Positions 1 through 11,216 of a DNA stretch of 64,000 nt are shown piece by piece; the first letter of the stretch is position 1; each line of letters starts with the position of its first letter. The notes below the pieces were generated by a model that saw nothing but the letters and a program-made list of their open reading frames with translations, did not search any database and had not been told where the DNA came from. The stretch comes from Clitoria ternatea (lineage: Eukaryota; Streptophyta; Magnoliopsida; Fabales; Fabaceae). Both the position numbers and the translations under genes were made by a program. Location of the stretch: the NCBI GenBank assembly GCA_037962975.1, contig CM075672.1, positions 53,886,501-53,950,500 of the forward strand, written 5' to 3'.

Positions 1-114
1 GGTTGGAGACGGACCCAGCTATGATGTGGAATTGGTGCATACTTGCTCACCCGGTCAAGAACTGGATAACTGGGAAATCGTGGAGTTCCCCACAACTATC
101 AATCCTCAGTCAAA
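1..114 (+). pseudogene. C-terminal end of Ogre A gag-protease exon
   Basis: In the frame starting GTT GGA GAC at base 2 the sequence encodes the last residues before the intron (…SYDVELVH…NWEIVEF…NPQS), matching 41855-41968 of Ogre B. The exon ends with AA of a split Lys codon completed by the A at 326. The upstream part is outside the window, so whether this copy of gag-pro is broken cannot be judged. Confidence 0.8.
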
Positions 115-325
115 GTAATTGTTGTTTTCAAAACTTGTCGATCCCTTTGCTATGCCTAAGGCTTTGGGATCCATTTTGTAATAAGGGCAAAAACTTGCTT
201 GTTTATTAAATTAAATGAACGCAGTCCAATTTTATACCTCATCTTTGTTCAATCTCTTTCTTTTAAACCTTCCCCTTGCTTGTCTTTCTTTGTTTTCATT
301 CATTATAATATAACACCAAATGCAG
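115..325 (+). other. Ogre A intron between protease and RT
   Basis: Donor AA|GTAATT and acceptor TGCAG|ATCT join two exons in phase through a split codon; the intervening 211 bases hold no conserved protein in that frame. The equivalent intron in element B is 41969-42183 (215 bases). An intron at this place, between protease and RT, is a known trait of Ogre elements. Splicing is inferred from the junction sequences and reading frame. Confidence 0.8.
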
Positions 326-3300
326 ATCTGAAAGCGATTCTTCTGAGAATAATGAGAACTCAGTTCTGTTTCATGACTCTGATAATCCAAATGATTACGC
401 CTATGAGGAGAGTGAGGAAGACTTTGAACCTTCACCCGAATTGACAAGATTAATGGAACATGAAGATAAGGAAATTCAACCTCATCAGGAAAAGATTGAG
501 ACCATTAATTTGGGAGATGAAGGGGAAAATAAAGAAGTCAAGATAGGCACCCTCTTGAGCGAACAGCGGCAGAGTGAATTGATTGAACTGCTCTGGGAAT
601 TTCGAGACATTTTTGCATGGTCATATCAAGATATACTGGGTCTGGATAATAACATTGTGGAACACAGGTTGCCTTTAAAGCTGGAATATCCACCGATCAA
701 GCAAAAGTTGGGACGAATGAAACCAGAAATGCTTCTTAAGATCAAAGAAGAAGTCAAGAAGCAATTTGATGCTGGTTTCTTAGCTGTAGCTAAATATCCG
801 CAATGGGTAGCCAACATAGTTCCCGTTCCAAAGAAAGATGGGAAAGTGAGGATGTGTGTGGATTACCGAGACTTGAATCGGGCTAGCCCTAAGGATGATT
901 TTCCTTTACCTCAAATTGACGTACTGGTTGATAACACAGCTCAGCATTCCATCTTCTCATTTATGGATGGATTTTCAGGGTATAATTAGATCAAGATGGC
1001 ACCAGAAGATATGGAAAAGACCACGTTCATCACTCTATGGGGCACCTTTTGTTACAAAGTAATGTCCTTCGGATTGAAGAACGCGGGAGCCACCTATCAA
1101 AGGGCAATGGTGACTCTCTTCCATGATATGATGCACAAGGAAATAGAAGTCTATGTCGATGACATAATTGCCAAATCCAGATCTGAAGGGGAGCATATTA
1201 CTGATTTGAGAAAACTCTTTGAAAGGTTAAGGAAATTCAAGCTCAGACTGAATCCCGCCAAGTGTACTTTTGGCGCAAGATCTGGTAAATTGTTAGGATT
1301 CATCGTAAACGAGAAAGGGATAGAGGTTGATCCTGACAAGGTCAAAGAAATTCTAGAAATTCCTCTACCTCGCACTAAAAAAGAAGTCCGAGGGTTCCTG
1401 GGAAGATTAAACTACATCGCCCGATTCATTTCCCAAATGACGGCAACTTGTAAGCCGATTTTCAAATTACTTCGTAAGAACCAGCCTAGGCAGTGGAATG
1501 AGGATTGCCAAACTACATTTGAAAAGATAAAGCAGTACTTGTTAGAGCCACCAGTCTTGGTACCGCCCGTTCATGGGAGACCGCTAATCCTATATTTAAC
1601 CGTGTTGAACGAATCTATGGGATGCGTGTTAGGTCAACATGATGAGACTGGGAGGAAGGAATGTGCCATCTACTATTTGAGCAAGAGATTTACTGAATGC
1701 AAGATGGGATACTCTTCTCTTGAAAGAACATGTTGTGCATTGGCCTGGGCTGCCCGGCGCTTATGGCAATACATGCTCAATCATACTACTTGGCTGCTGT
1801 CTAAGATGGATCCCATCAAGTATATCTTTGAAAAACCTGCTCTGACTGGGAGGATTGCCCGTTGGCAAGTGTTACTGACAGAATATGACATAACATATGT
1901 CACCCAAAAGGCAATCAAAGGGAGTGCGCTAGCAGATTACTTGGCACACCAACCCATTGAGGCTTACCAACCAATGCGGCATGATTTCCCGGATGAGGAT
2001 ATTTTGGCCCTTTTCAAAGGAGAAGATGGTCTGGAAACCAGATGGATCATGAGATTCGATGGGGCTTCCAACGCATTAGGACATGGAATTGGGGTTATCC
2101 TGATTTTGCCTGATAAGGAATTCATCCCTATTTGCGCTCGGCTGTGTTTTGATTGCACCAATAATGTTGCAGAATATGAAGCATGTTCTCTAGGAATGCA
2201 AACGGCTCTGAACATGGGAATAAAGGTCTTGTAAGTTTATGGAGATTCTGCTTTGGTTATCCATCAACTAAAGGATGAGTGGGAAACCAGAGACAGTAAA
2301 CTAGTTCCCTATCATGCTCACATTAAGGAGATGATCAAAAGGTTTGATGAAGTTACTTTCCATCATGTTCCACGGGAGGACAACCAAATGGCAGATGCTT
2401 TAGCCACCCTAGCCGCTATGTTCGAAGTTAGCAATGATTACGAAGTGCCTTTCATTGAGGTAAAGAAGCAGCAAGAACCTGCCCATTGCCAGGTCATAGA
2501 AGGAGAACCGGATGGCAAGCCTTGGTATCATGACATCAAAAGATACCTCCAGTGCCAAGAGTACCCTGAAGGCATCACGGATAATGATAAACGAACTTTG
2601 AGAAGGCTAGCTATGGGGTACCTATTGAGTGGTAACGTGCTATACAAGAGGAATTATGATTCCGTTCTCCTCCGATGTGTTGATACCGTCGAGGCAAATC
2701 AAATCATGAACGAAGGATCTTTCGGAACTCATACGAATGGGCATGCTATGTCAAGGAAAATCCTGAGAGCTGGATATTATTGGATGACTATGGAGGCAGA
2801 TTGTTTTGCTTACGTATGGAGGTATCATAAATGTCAGATTTATGCTGATCACATTCACGCACCACCTTCATCTCTAAATGTCTTGTCAGCACCATGGCCT
2901 TTTTCAATGTGGGGTATGGATGTAATTGGGCCTATTGAGCCAAAAGCCTCAAATGGTCATTGTTTCATTCTGGTAGCCATTGATTATTTCACTAAGTGGG
3001 TGGAGGCAGCTTCGTACACTAATGTGACGAAGAATGTTGTGGTCAAATTCATCAAGCGTGAGCTGATATACCGATATGGCCTACCAAACCAAATCATCAC
3101 GAACAATGGTACAAATTTAAACAACAAAATGATGAAGGAACTTTGCGAGAGCTTTAAAATTTCCCATCACAACTCCTCTCCATACCATCCAAAAATGAAT
3201 GGAGCAGTCGAGGCAGCTAATAAAAATATCAAGAAGATAGTGCAAAAGATGGTAGTAACTTACAAAGACTGGAATGAAATGCTCCCGTTCGCATTGCACG

Positions 3301-3761
3301 GATACCGAACCTCAGTGCGAACCTCAACTGGAGCAACCCCATTTTCTTTAGTCTACGGAATGGAGGCTGTACTACCATTTGAAATAGAGATTCCATCCCT
3401 GGGGGTGATCATGGAGGCCAAATTAGAAGAGGATGAATGGATCCAGGCCAAATATGACCAGCTGAATTTGATTGACGGGAAGAGGTTAACCGCCTTTTGC
3501 CAGGGACAATTGTATCAAAGACGTATGAAGCAGGCATACGAAAAGAAAGTGCACCCCCGACAGTTCCAAGAAGGGGATTTGGTCCTCAAGAAGATTTTTC
3601 CAATTCAAAAAGATGTCCGAGAGAAATGAACACCTAATTATGAAGGACCATATGTTATAAAGAAGGCTTTTTTCGGAGGAGCTCTCATACTTACCAACAT
3701 GGATGGAGACGACCTTCCAATGCCTGTCAATGCCGATGCAGTGAGGAAATACTTTGCATAA
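326..3761 (+). pseudogene. pol: Ogre A RT-RNaseH-aRNaseH-integrase, three nonsense codons
   Basis: One frame runs from the intron to the stop at 3759-3761 with no frameshift, broken by stops at 987-989, 2232-2234 and 3627-3629. Order: acidic linker, RT (YVDD catalytic box at 1152-1163), the retroelement RNase H, then a second RNase H (DGAS, AEYEA, GDSAL and ADAL motifs, about 2043-2420) typical of the Tat lineage, then integrase (about 2650-3600). The integrase has further lesions: a 9-base in-frame deletion near 2709 removes the first zinc-finger His seen in B, the first CHKC Cys is Tyr (2823-2825), and the second catalytic Asp is Asn (3102-3104). All stops differ from those of B, so they arose independently. 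The encoded enzyme would copy the element RNA and integrate the DNA; this copy cannot do so. Confidence 0.92.
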
Positions 3762-4039
3762 TAAAAAAGAGAAGAAGAAAAAGCTCGCTAGGTTGAAAAC
3801 CTGAAAAGGCGGCCTAGGCAAAAGTTAGAGCAAAAAGATGAGCTGAAAACCTGAAAGGGCGGTTCAGACTGAATCACAAACTCCACTCTGCAACATAAAC
3901 CCTTCAAGCCAAAGACAAAGGAGGTCAAAATAGGTATTAAGGTCATTGTCAAATTACTCCCTCAGAAGCAAAATCAGAGGATGAACACGAAGTCGTGATA
4001 AAGGGTCAAATTTCTCATTACTCACAGAAGATCACTAAA
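3762..4039 (+). other. Ogre A 3' noncoding region, first part (left of CACTA insertion)
   Basis: Noncoding sequence after the pol stop, closely matching 45629-45907 of Ogre B. It holds a short repeated phrase (gctgaaaacctgaaaggcgg and variants near 3790 and 3842). The last three bases, AAA, are the left copy of the CACTA target duplication. Confidence 0.8.
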
Positions 4040-4545
4040 CACTAGTGGAAAAAAAGGATATAATCACGGTTAAAAAAGGCCTTTATTCACGGTTAAAGAA
4101 CCGTGGTTGTTGAAGCCGTGGTAGTAGATGATGGTCTTTAACCACGGTTAACAACCGTGGTAATAAATCACATCTAACCACGGTTAAGAACAACTGTGAA
4201 CATAACTTACTATTTATATTCACGGTTATCGAGAATAACCGTGGATATAGATACATTTTATCCACGGTTGTCCATCAAAACCGTGAATATAAGTAGATTT
4301 TAACTGAAACTAAACCATACTTATATTCACGGTTGTGATGGACAACCGTGGATAAAATGTATCTATATCCACGGTTGCCCATCACAACCGTGAATATAAG
4401 TATGGTTTAGTTTCAGTTAAAATCTACTTATATTCACGGTTGTGATGGACAACCGTGGATAAAAATGTATCTATATCCACGGTTACTACCTTAACCGTGG
4501 AAAAATCTTGTCTTTATTCACGGTTGTTGCCATAACCGTGAATAA
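4040..4545. repeat. CACTA left terminal inverted repeat and subterminal repeat array
   Basis: The terminus CACTAGTGGAAAAA is followed by about 480 bases with many copies of CCACGGTT/TTCACGGTT paired with AACCGTGG/AACCGTGAA a few bases away, so most units are small hairpins. A larger inverted repeat lies at about 4250-4475, with arms of roughly 100 bases. In characterised En/Spm elements such subterminal motifs bind TNPA; that role here is inferred. Confidence 0.93.
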
Positions 4546-4807
4546 ATGCTGAGGTTTTTTTTTTTAATATGCACTCTGTTTTATCGTTGCCCAACCCTGC
4601 ATTCAGACAAGCCAGTACAGTATACAGTATGCCACAGAAACAATATGCCGAAAGAATCGTATGTATATATATATAACAATTTATTTTCTATATCAATTCA
4701 TAACAACCTAAAAAATAAAAGTATATACAATTAAGTTGAATGTAATCTAATAAAAGTAAACCCTAAATCCTACTACATACATATATAAAAGAATAAATAT
4801 CCTATAT

Positions 4808-7800
4808 CTAGCTTTGCCTAAGTTCATGGAAGTGTGAGGCCCATTGCCTTCTAACATCATCCACAAGTTCCTTTGGGAAATATGACCGGTCATTAAAGTG
4901 CTGCAAACAATGCACAAAACAATTAGAACAAAAGCTTTATTTATTACATGAAATTGATGAAATTGGAGAAATTGACACGGTGATGAGAATTACCTCTGTC
5001 CATCCATCTACTAAATGATGTTGGACAATGGTCAGCATAGTGTGCATGACGAAATAGCCACACTCAAAGGTACCCTTCTGCCTGTAAGACTACAATGGAC
5101 ATATAGTATGGAATAAGTGAATTCGGAACTTAAAAACCATGTACTGAAGATTTGAATGAATACGATTGACTTACTTTTGGGTACACCTATACAACTGTTC
5201 TTCCTTTGTGCTTGTTTCCAATCAGTACATTGTATCCAACCACCGCCCTGCGTCAAACAAAACACAAGATAAGTTAGAATTGTATAGTTCTAAAAATGAT
5301 GTAATTGAATTTGTGGTTATTGTTTAGGGATGAACTTACCGGTCTACTATATCTCTCAGGTCTTGTGGAGCTGTTTTGTGCAAACTATCAAAGTACAAAG
5401 CAAGATAGTCCTTCGGACAGATCACCAGAAGCGTCCAGTGAGCCCTGCAGTTACGAGTGATAACTGAGACTTCAAAATGCAAAATATCATAACAATAATT
5501 ATGGAATAGAGTATTACCCTTTATGATAGGGGCCCATGTATATAGACTTCTCAGACTCAAACATCCAATTCTGGATGTATGTCTGGGTGTTCTGCGAGGT
5601 GTTTCCTTGCCTCTGTATGACAGAGGGCTCTAAGAAACCGTAAGTTCCTTGGAAACCCAAGTCCACTGAGAGTTTTGCCAGATACCTAAACAAGGTAAGA
5701 CATGGTTAGCGACAAATAACTTGTATAATGAACAAATTGGACAACACAAGGATATACTTACAGCTCCCACAACTGCAAGATGGAGCCGTTCAGCATCGAC
5801 GTCCCCGTAATAATGTCACAAATGTCAGAACTTGTAACGTAAACTGGAAAATCACTGGGATGGCCGAACACTAGTGGCTGCCATGGGACCTGAACAGTGT
5901 CGTTATCTTCCTCATACCCGATGCGCCATAGCATCCGGACGGGATCCTTGGCCGGGTCTGGCTTCTTCAATGGCTGTTCCTGTTGAACAATTGACAACCA
6001 TCACATTTTGTACCATAATTGACAAGGAAATAAAGCTAGTTAGTGTTTAGGGTTTTTACCTGTCCAGGTGCAATCACCAGAAGTCTGTTGGGCCACATCA
6101 GAAAGTGGCCCAACGCCTGACCGACGGTCTTCACCTCCTGAGTTGCCACTGGCACAGCAGCATCCTCCTCGAGGACGAGCACAACCGAGACCCTGGACAT
6201 ACCATCAGGTAATGTCTGATGGTGAACCACAGGGCCTAAGTTGTGCACCATACCAGTGGCAACTGGCTCCTCCGACCCGTCAATGAACAGGTCACATTGA
6301 CGGGTGTCTGGTGGCTCGACCCCGTCATCGTCAGGGTCAGCCGCAGCGCACGACCCCTTAGTGCTAACCTTCCGTACCTACATATTTACACATCAGGCAG
6401 AAGTTATTCAACAATGAAAGTGATTACAAACAATAAAATTGAGGAAAATAAATAAAGAATCTAACCTGTGGGTCGCTGGCTGGTGTAGTAGTCTCCTGGT
6501 GGTGGCTGAGTGAGGCCTTCATCTCCTCCCTGAATCGGGCCATCTCCTGGTGGAGCCTAGATATCTCCTCCTGGTACTCAGCCTTCACAACAGCCACCTT
6601 TTGCTCCACTATTTGCTCAAGGGATGGGGCAGGGTCGGGAGCACCGTAATAGGCGCGGAGGCCTGTAAAATGTGAATGATTAGCTCATAATTGTTTAACA
6701 GATAACAAAATGAATGCATAGAGTTAGTTAGCACTCACCTACACCTCGACCAATAGCACGCACTCTTCCTGGGTGCTCTGGCCTGCCAATGGCGGTAGTC
6801 AATATATCCTCCCGTCCATGGGCTACGAAAGACCCTTGGGTTGATTGCTCAACCAAGGAATCCTGAAACCAAACAAGTTAGTATTCACTTCCTTCACGTA
6901 AACTGAAAAACAGACACTGATATAAAGGGGAATACTTACTATACGTGAGGCAACCTCCTGAGCCTGTGAGGAAGTGTATTCCCCACTCTTCTTGATCCTA
7001 GCCCGCTTCCATTTGTCGTGGCGCGCAGGTGGGGAAGGGGGATCCACAATACCAGTGTCAGTCTGACACTGACTCAGCCTCTCCTGTGCCAGCCGCTCCT
7101 CCAACCTACGGTAACCGCCACGTGACAGTGTGTGTGGGCAGTCATTTAGCTTCCTAGTCTCCTTGGCTTTCTTTCTGGTCTCCTACAACAAGAAAAAAAA
7201 TATTCACAGTTAGCCGTATAAATTATACATATTATTTAATCATCTAAAAACCAATGTACCTGAAACTCGGCAGAATGTCTAGATGCAACAAAAGCATCCC
7301 AGGTCTCCTGATCGATGAATGGATACTTCTCTCCAGGGAACTTTCCTTGGTCGTCCCCGAATACATACCTACAATGAAAGGTACATTTAAACTAAGGATT
7401 GGCACAATTTAGTGAAGCGTTGATTAAGAATTTAAAGTTCAATATACCTCGTGGTGAGTATGGATTTGAACGACCTCCATCGCTCAGCCATGATACCGAG
7501 GACCTTCCTCCTCGCTATGTCGGAAGATGGTATCTCAAAAGAATCCTACATGAAAGGAGTTAGTCCATAAAGGAGTCCTTATTAAGAGTTACATGAAATA
7601 ATACACTAAAATAAAACTTAAATAATACATAAGTTACCAGAACATCACTCCATAGCTGGTTCTTCACCACCTCCTCGACACTATCCCAGTCGGGGATAAT
7701 GATGGACACCTTCGACCGTACGACAACCCCCAGATAACTGCTAAGCTTCGTGGCATGCGGTCCACTAAATCTGCCGGTGTTGACATCCATGTCAACAACT

Positions 7801-7922
7801 GGCCTCTCTCCCCGGTGACGCCTACGTGCGATGTCTGGCATCCGGGTAACACCTCTACTCTTCCGAGCAGAGGAACCACTGGCCTGTGAGTCGGACCTGG
7901 ATCGTCCATCCTGGTCAGCCAT
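4808..7922 (-). pseudogene. CACTA TNPA-like protein fused to a ULP1/C48 protease domain; 13 exons, one nonsense codon
   Basis: Reading the minus strand with GT-AG splicing gives 13 exons in phase: 7922-7638, 7545-7448, 7368-7260, 7182-6940, 6862-6739, 6662-6466, 6377-6060, 5979-5762, 5685-5518, 5444-5340, 5247-5175, 5089-4994, 4900-4808; 709 codons including the stop. Exons 1-5 resemble the plant Ptta/En/Spm transposase family (SDIARRKVLGIMAERWRSFK in exon 2; GRPEHPGRVRAIGRG in exon 5). Exon 6 (6466-6662) encodes a coiled coil. Exons 10-12 hold a ULP1-type cysteine protease core: AHWTLLVI (His), YFDSLH (Asp), RQKGTFECGYFVM (Gln and Cys). Exon 11 has an in-frame TAG (5187-5189) between VV and VYPK, where relatives I recall carry Trp. 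Start chosen at MADQDG, 115 bases after the TNPD stop. Exon borders are from sequence only. Confidence 0.82.
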
Positions 7923-8036
7923 GAGTATCTGTCCAAACAAGGAAAAAAACTGTCAAATATTTAATATAACATTTAAAACAACGAATAACTAATATAACAT
8001 GTAATGAAATGAATCACCAACAAGATTAATACCCTA

Positions 8037-11000
8037 TTAAGATGAAATATTTTCCCACAAGCCCTCATGGTGGTCATGACGACTGGCAACTACATCATCT
8101 ATGTCATGTTCCACGATAGATGTTGGAATACGTGTTGTAGTTGATGGAATGTCCACAATATCAAGATTGGGGTCTCCAATGTGTCTACCTTGGATAACAA
8201 TTGACCACCGTTTGTCAGCTGGGTCAGCCACATAAAAAACTTGCTTCACCTGCGTTGCCATTATGAATGGTTCTTCCTTATGCCCGATCTTGTTGAGGTC
8301 CACCAACGTAACTCCTAAATCATCAGTTGTGACACCGTTCTTATTGTCAACCCATTTGCATTTAAACACAGGAACGGTGAAGGGACCGTAATCAACTTCC
8401 CATATATCTTCAATCACACCAAAGTAGCATGACTCCGCCATCACAGGGTTGTTGTCCTTTGCAGTTGAGAAATGCATTGACTGAGCCACAACCATCACTC
8501 CACTGTTTTGATTTGTACTCTTTTCATCCTGTGTCCTTGTATAAAACGAATAGTTGTTTATGTCATACCCACAAAAGGTGAGGACATCAAAGTTCGGGCC
8601 CTGTGCTAGTCGATGTAATGTCGAGGATGCAGATGCATCTTTCAGGACGGTCTTTTGGAACCACTGCATGAAGCTCTTGTTGTGTTCATTCAACAACCAC
8701 TTTTCAGTCATTTTAGGGTTGGTTTTCTTGACTAGCTCCTTGTGTGTGGCTAGATACGGTTGCACGTCGTCCGTGTTGTTTAAAATATACAAGTGTGCCT
8801 GAAGGACATCAGCACGTGGCATGCTCTTCACTTTTTTTCCAATCGTTCCTTTCCCATCCAATCTCCCTTCATGACGGGTCGTTGGAATACCAATGCTTGC
8901 AGCATGTGACATGTATTCAGTGCAAAACTCAATTGCTTCCTCTGCAATATATCTTTCCACAATTGAAGCTTCGGGACGACGTTGGTTCTTCATATACCCT
9001 TTCAATATCTTCATATATCGCTCAACGGGATACATCCAATGGAGGAACACTGGACCACAACAACGGACCTCTCTCACCAAATGGATGATTAAGTGGACCA
9101 TTATGTCAAAAAAAGAGGGCGGGAAATACATTTCAAGCTGACATAATATAAGTGATGCTTCCTGTTCCAACACATCCAATTCGCCGGGCACGATTACCTT
9201 GCAACATATGGAATTGAAAAACATACACAACCTTGTTATGACATTTCTCACATTTTTAGGAAGAATGTCACGAATGGCGATAGGCAGAAACTGCTGCATC
9301 AACATGTGACAATCGTGTGACTTCAACCCAATTAACTTTAAATCTTTCATGGAAACACAAGACTTGATGTTGGAGCCATAACCAGACGGAACTTTCACAC
9401 TTCGTAACGATTCACACAGGCTTTGCTTTTCTTTTCTTGATAACGTATGACATGCTGGAGGCAAATATGTTCTTTTGCCCTTTGATTGTGGATGCAAATC
9501 TTGACGTATACCCATCAACTCTAAGTCCATACGCGAGTTTAGGCCATCCTTAGTCTTCCCGGGTATGTTTAAGAGTGTACCAACTAAACTGTCGCAGACA
9601 TTCTTCTCCACATGCATTACATCAATGCAATGTCTTACATCAAGCTCCCTCCAATATGGCAGGTCAAAAAACACTGACCTTTTCTTCCAGTTGTTTTGTG
9701 TCGGGTGCTGTTTTTCACACTTACCAAATTGCACGTTGACGTCCTTCACCTTTTCATATGCCTGGCGACCAGATAGTGGTGGAGGAGCCATTTCAAAATC
9801 TTGGGCACCGTTAAACGACTTCTTCAACCTTCGAAACGGATGATTCGCTTTAAGAAACCTTCGATGTCGAAGATAAACATTTTTCCTGCCATGATGCAAC
9901 CGCACAGAACTAGTCCCCTCCTCACATACTGGACAAGCTTTATGACCCTTCACACTGTACCCAGATAAGTTACCATACGCTGGAAAGTCATTGATTGTGC
10001 AAAATAACATGGCACGCAATTTGAATGATCGCCCGGTAAACCCATCAAACACTTCAACCCCGTCTTCCCACAACCTTTTGAGGTCTTCAACCAATGGAGT
10101 TAAATATACATCAATGTCGTTCCCTGGTTGTCGTGGACCAGAAATCATCATTGATAACATCACATATTTTCGCTTCATGCACAACCATGGCGGCAAGTTG
10201 TAAACAAACAACAAAACAGGCCACGAACTATGGGTTGTGCTCAGGTTACCAAACGGGTTCATGCCGTCTGTGGCTAGTGCAAGCCTAACATTTCTTGGTT
10301 CATTGGCAAACTCTGGAAAAATCCTATCCATTTTCTTCCATTGCGACCCATCGGCCGGATGCCTAAGTAGTCCATCAACAACCCTCTCATCAGCATGCCA
10401 TCTCATAAGTTTTGCATCATCTGCATTGGCAAACAGACGCTTTAGTCTTGGAACTATAGGTAGATACCACAACACCTTTGCAGGAGACCCTTTAGTGCAT
10501 ACCTCATCAGAATCCGCCTCTTTCTTCTTATACCGTGACACCCCACATCTAGGACATCGATGCAGCATTTCTAATTCACCCCGGAATAATACACAATCAT
10601 TTGGGCATGCATGTATTTTCTCATACTCCAAACCCATAGGACACAACACCTTTTTGGCCTCATAGTTACTTTTCGGCAAGGTGTTTCCAGCTGGGAGCAT
10701 TTCTTTCAACAACTTCAGTAAGTCAGTGAAACTTTTATCCGTCCACCCGTTTATGGCCTTCAAATTAAACAACCGCAAAACAGCTGATAACCTCGTGAAA
10801 TTGACGCAGTTTGGATACAACGGCTGCTCAGAGTCCTGACACAGAGTTGTATATACATGAGCTTTCTTAAAACCTTCTACCCCTACATCACGGATCATAT
10901 CCTCGAGTCGGTCATCCATGTCGACATTGTTGTCATGCATCGGGCTTCGATTTTTAGTCTGAGAGCTGTTACTTGGCACCACCACATCTTCACCATGCCA

Positions 11001-11216
11001 TATCCAACGCGTATAACTACGTAGAAAACCGTCACACAGTAGATGTTCTCGCACCTCTTCCAAGTCTACCCGACGCAGGTTGAAGCATTTAACACAAGGG
11101 CAAAAATACTTTCCATTTACCCCCGCTGCATTCCTCGCTACGAATTCTATAAATGATTCAACTCCCCCCTCGTACTCCAGACTTAGGCGTGACGCAGAAA
11201 TCCAACTCCGATCCAT
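8037..11216 (-). CDS. tnpD: CACTA transposase TNPD, intact
   Basis: An uninterrupted 1059-codon frame, the full length expected for this family. The N-terminal about 76 residues match the transposase-associated domain (MDRSWI… with CPCVKC and WIWHGE). The Transposase_21/TNP2 core follows: CPNDCVLFRGE, CPRCGVSRYKKK, then LATDGMNPF (about residue 315) and PGNDIDVYLTPL, which carry the likely catalytic acidic residues, and ACPVCEE. A DUF4218 region (LHWMYPVERYMKILKGYMKN) and a C-terminal DUF4216 region (CYFGVIEDIWEVDYGPF) complete it. The enzyme would cut and rejoin the element ends in the nucleus. Start chosen because MDRSWI is the usual start of the family. I see no stop, frameshift or missing block. 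Extra spliced exons cannot be excluded. Confidence 0.92.
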   Translation of the reverse strand: MDRSWISASRLSLEYEGGVESFIEFVARNAAGVNGKYFCPCVKCFNLRRVDLEEVREHLLCDGFLRSYTRWIWHGEDVVVPSNSSQTKNRSPMHDNNVDMDDRLEDMIRDVGVEGFKKAHVYTTLCQDSEQPLYPNCVNFTRLSAVLRLFNLKAINGWTDKSFTDLLKLLKEMLPAGNTLPKSNYEAKKVLCPMGLEYEKIHACPNDCVLFRGELEMLHRCPRCGVSRYKKKEADSDEVCTKGSPAKVLWYLPIVPRLKRLFANADDAKLMRWHADERVVDGLLRHPADGSQWKKMDRIFPEFANEPRNVRLALATDGMNPFGNLSTTHSSWPVLLFVYNLPPWLCMKRKYVMLSMMISGPRQPGNDIDVYLTPLVEDLKRLWEDGVEVFDGFTGRSFKLRAMLFCTINDFPAYGNLSGYSVKGHKACPVCEEGTSSVRLHHGRKNVYLRHRRFLKANHPFRRLKKSFNGAQDFEMAPPPLSGRQAYEKVKDVNVQFGKCEKQHPTQNNWKKRSVFFDLPYWRELDVRHCIDVMHVEKNVCDSLVGTLLNIPGKTKDGLNSRMDLELMGIRQDLHPQSKGKRTYLPPACHTLSRKEKQSLCESLRSVKVPSGYGSNIKSCVSMKDLKLIGLKSHDCHMLMQQFLPIAIRDILPKNVRNVITRLCMFFNSICCKVIVPGELDVLEQEASLILCQLEMYFPPSFFDIMVHLIIHLVREVRCCGPVFLHWMYPVERYMKILKGYMKNQRRPEASIVERYIAEEAIEFCTEYMSHAASIGIPTTRHEGRLDGKGTIGKKVKSMPRADVLQAHLYILNNTDDVQPYLATHKELVKKTNPKMTEKWLLNEHNKSFMQWFQKTVLKDASASSTLHRLAQGPNFDVLTFCGYDINNYSFYTRTQDEKSTNQNSGVMVVAQSMHFSTAKDNNPVMAESCYFGVIEDIWEVDYGPFTVPVFKCKWVDNKNGVTTDDLGVTLVDLNKIGHKEEPFIMATQVKQVFYVADPADKRWSIVIQGRHIGDPNLDIVDIPSTTTRIPTSIVEHDIDDVVASRHDHHEGLWENISS

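Noticed and set aside
8554..10665. Plus-strand frames opposite TNPD (up to 142 codons)
   Set aside because: Shadows of the intact minus-strand transposase; no domain match.
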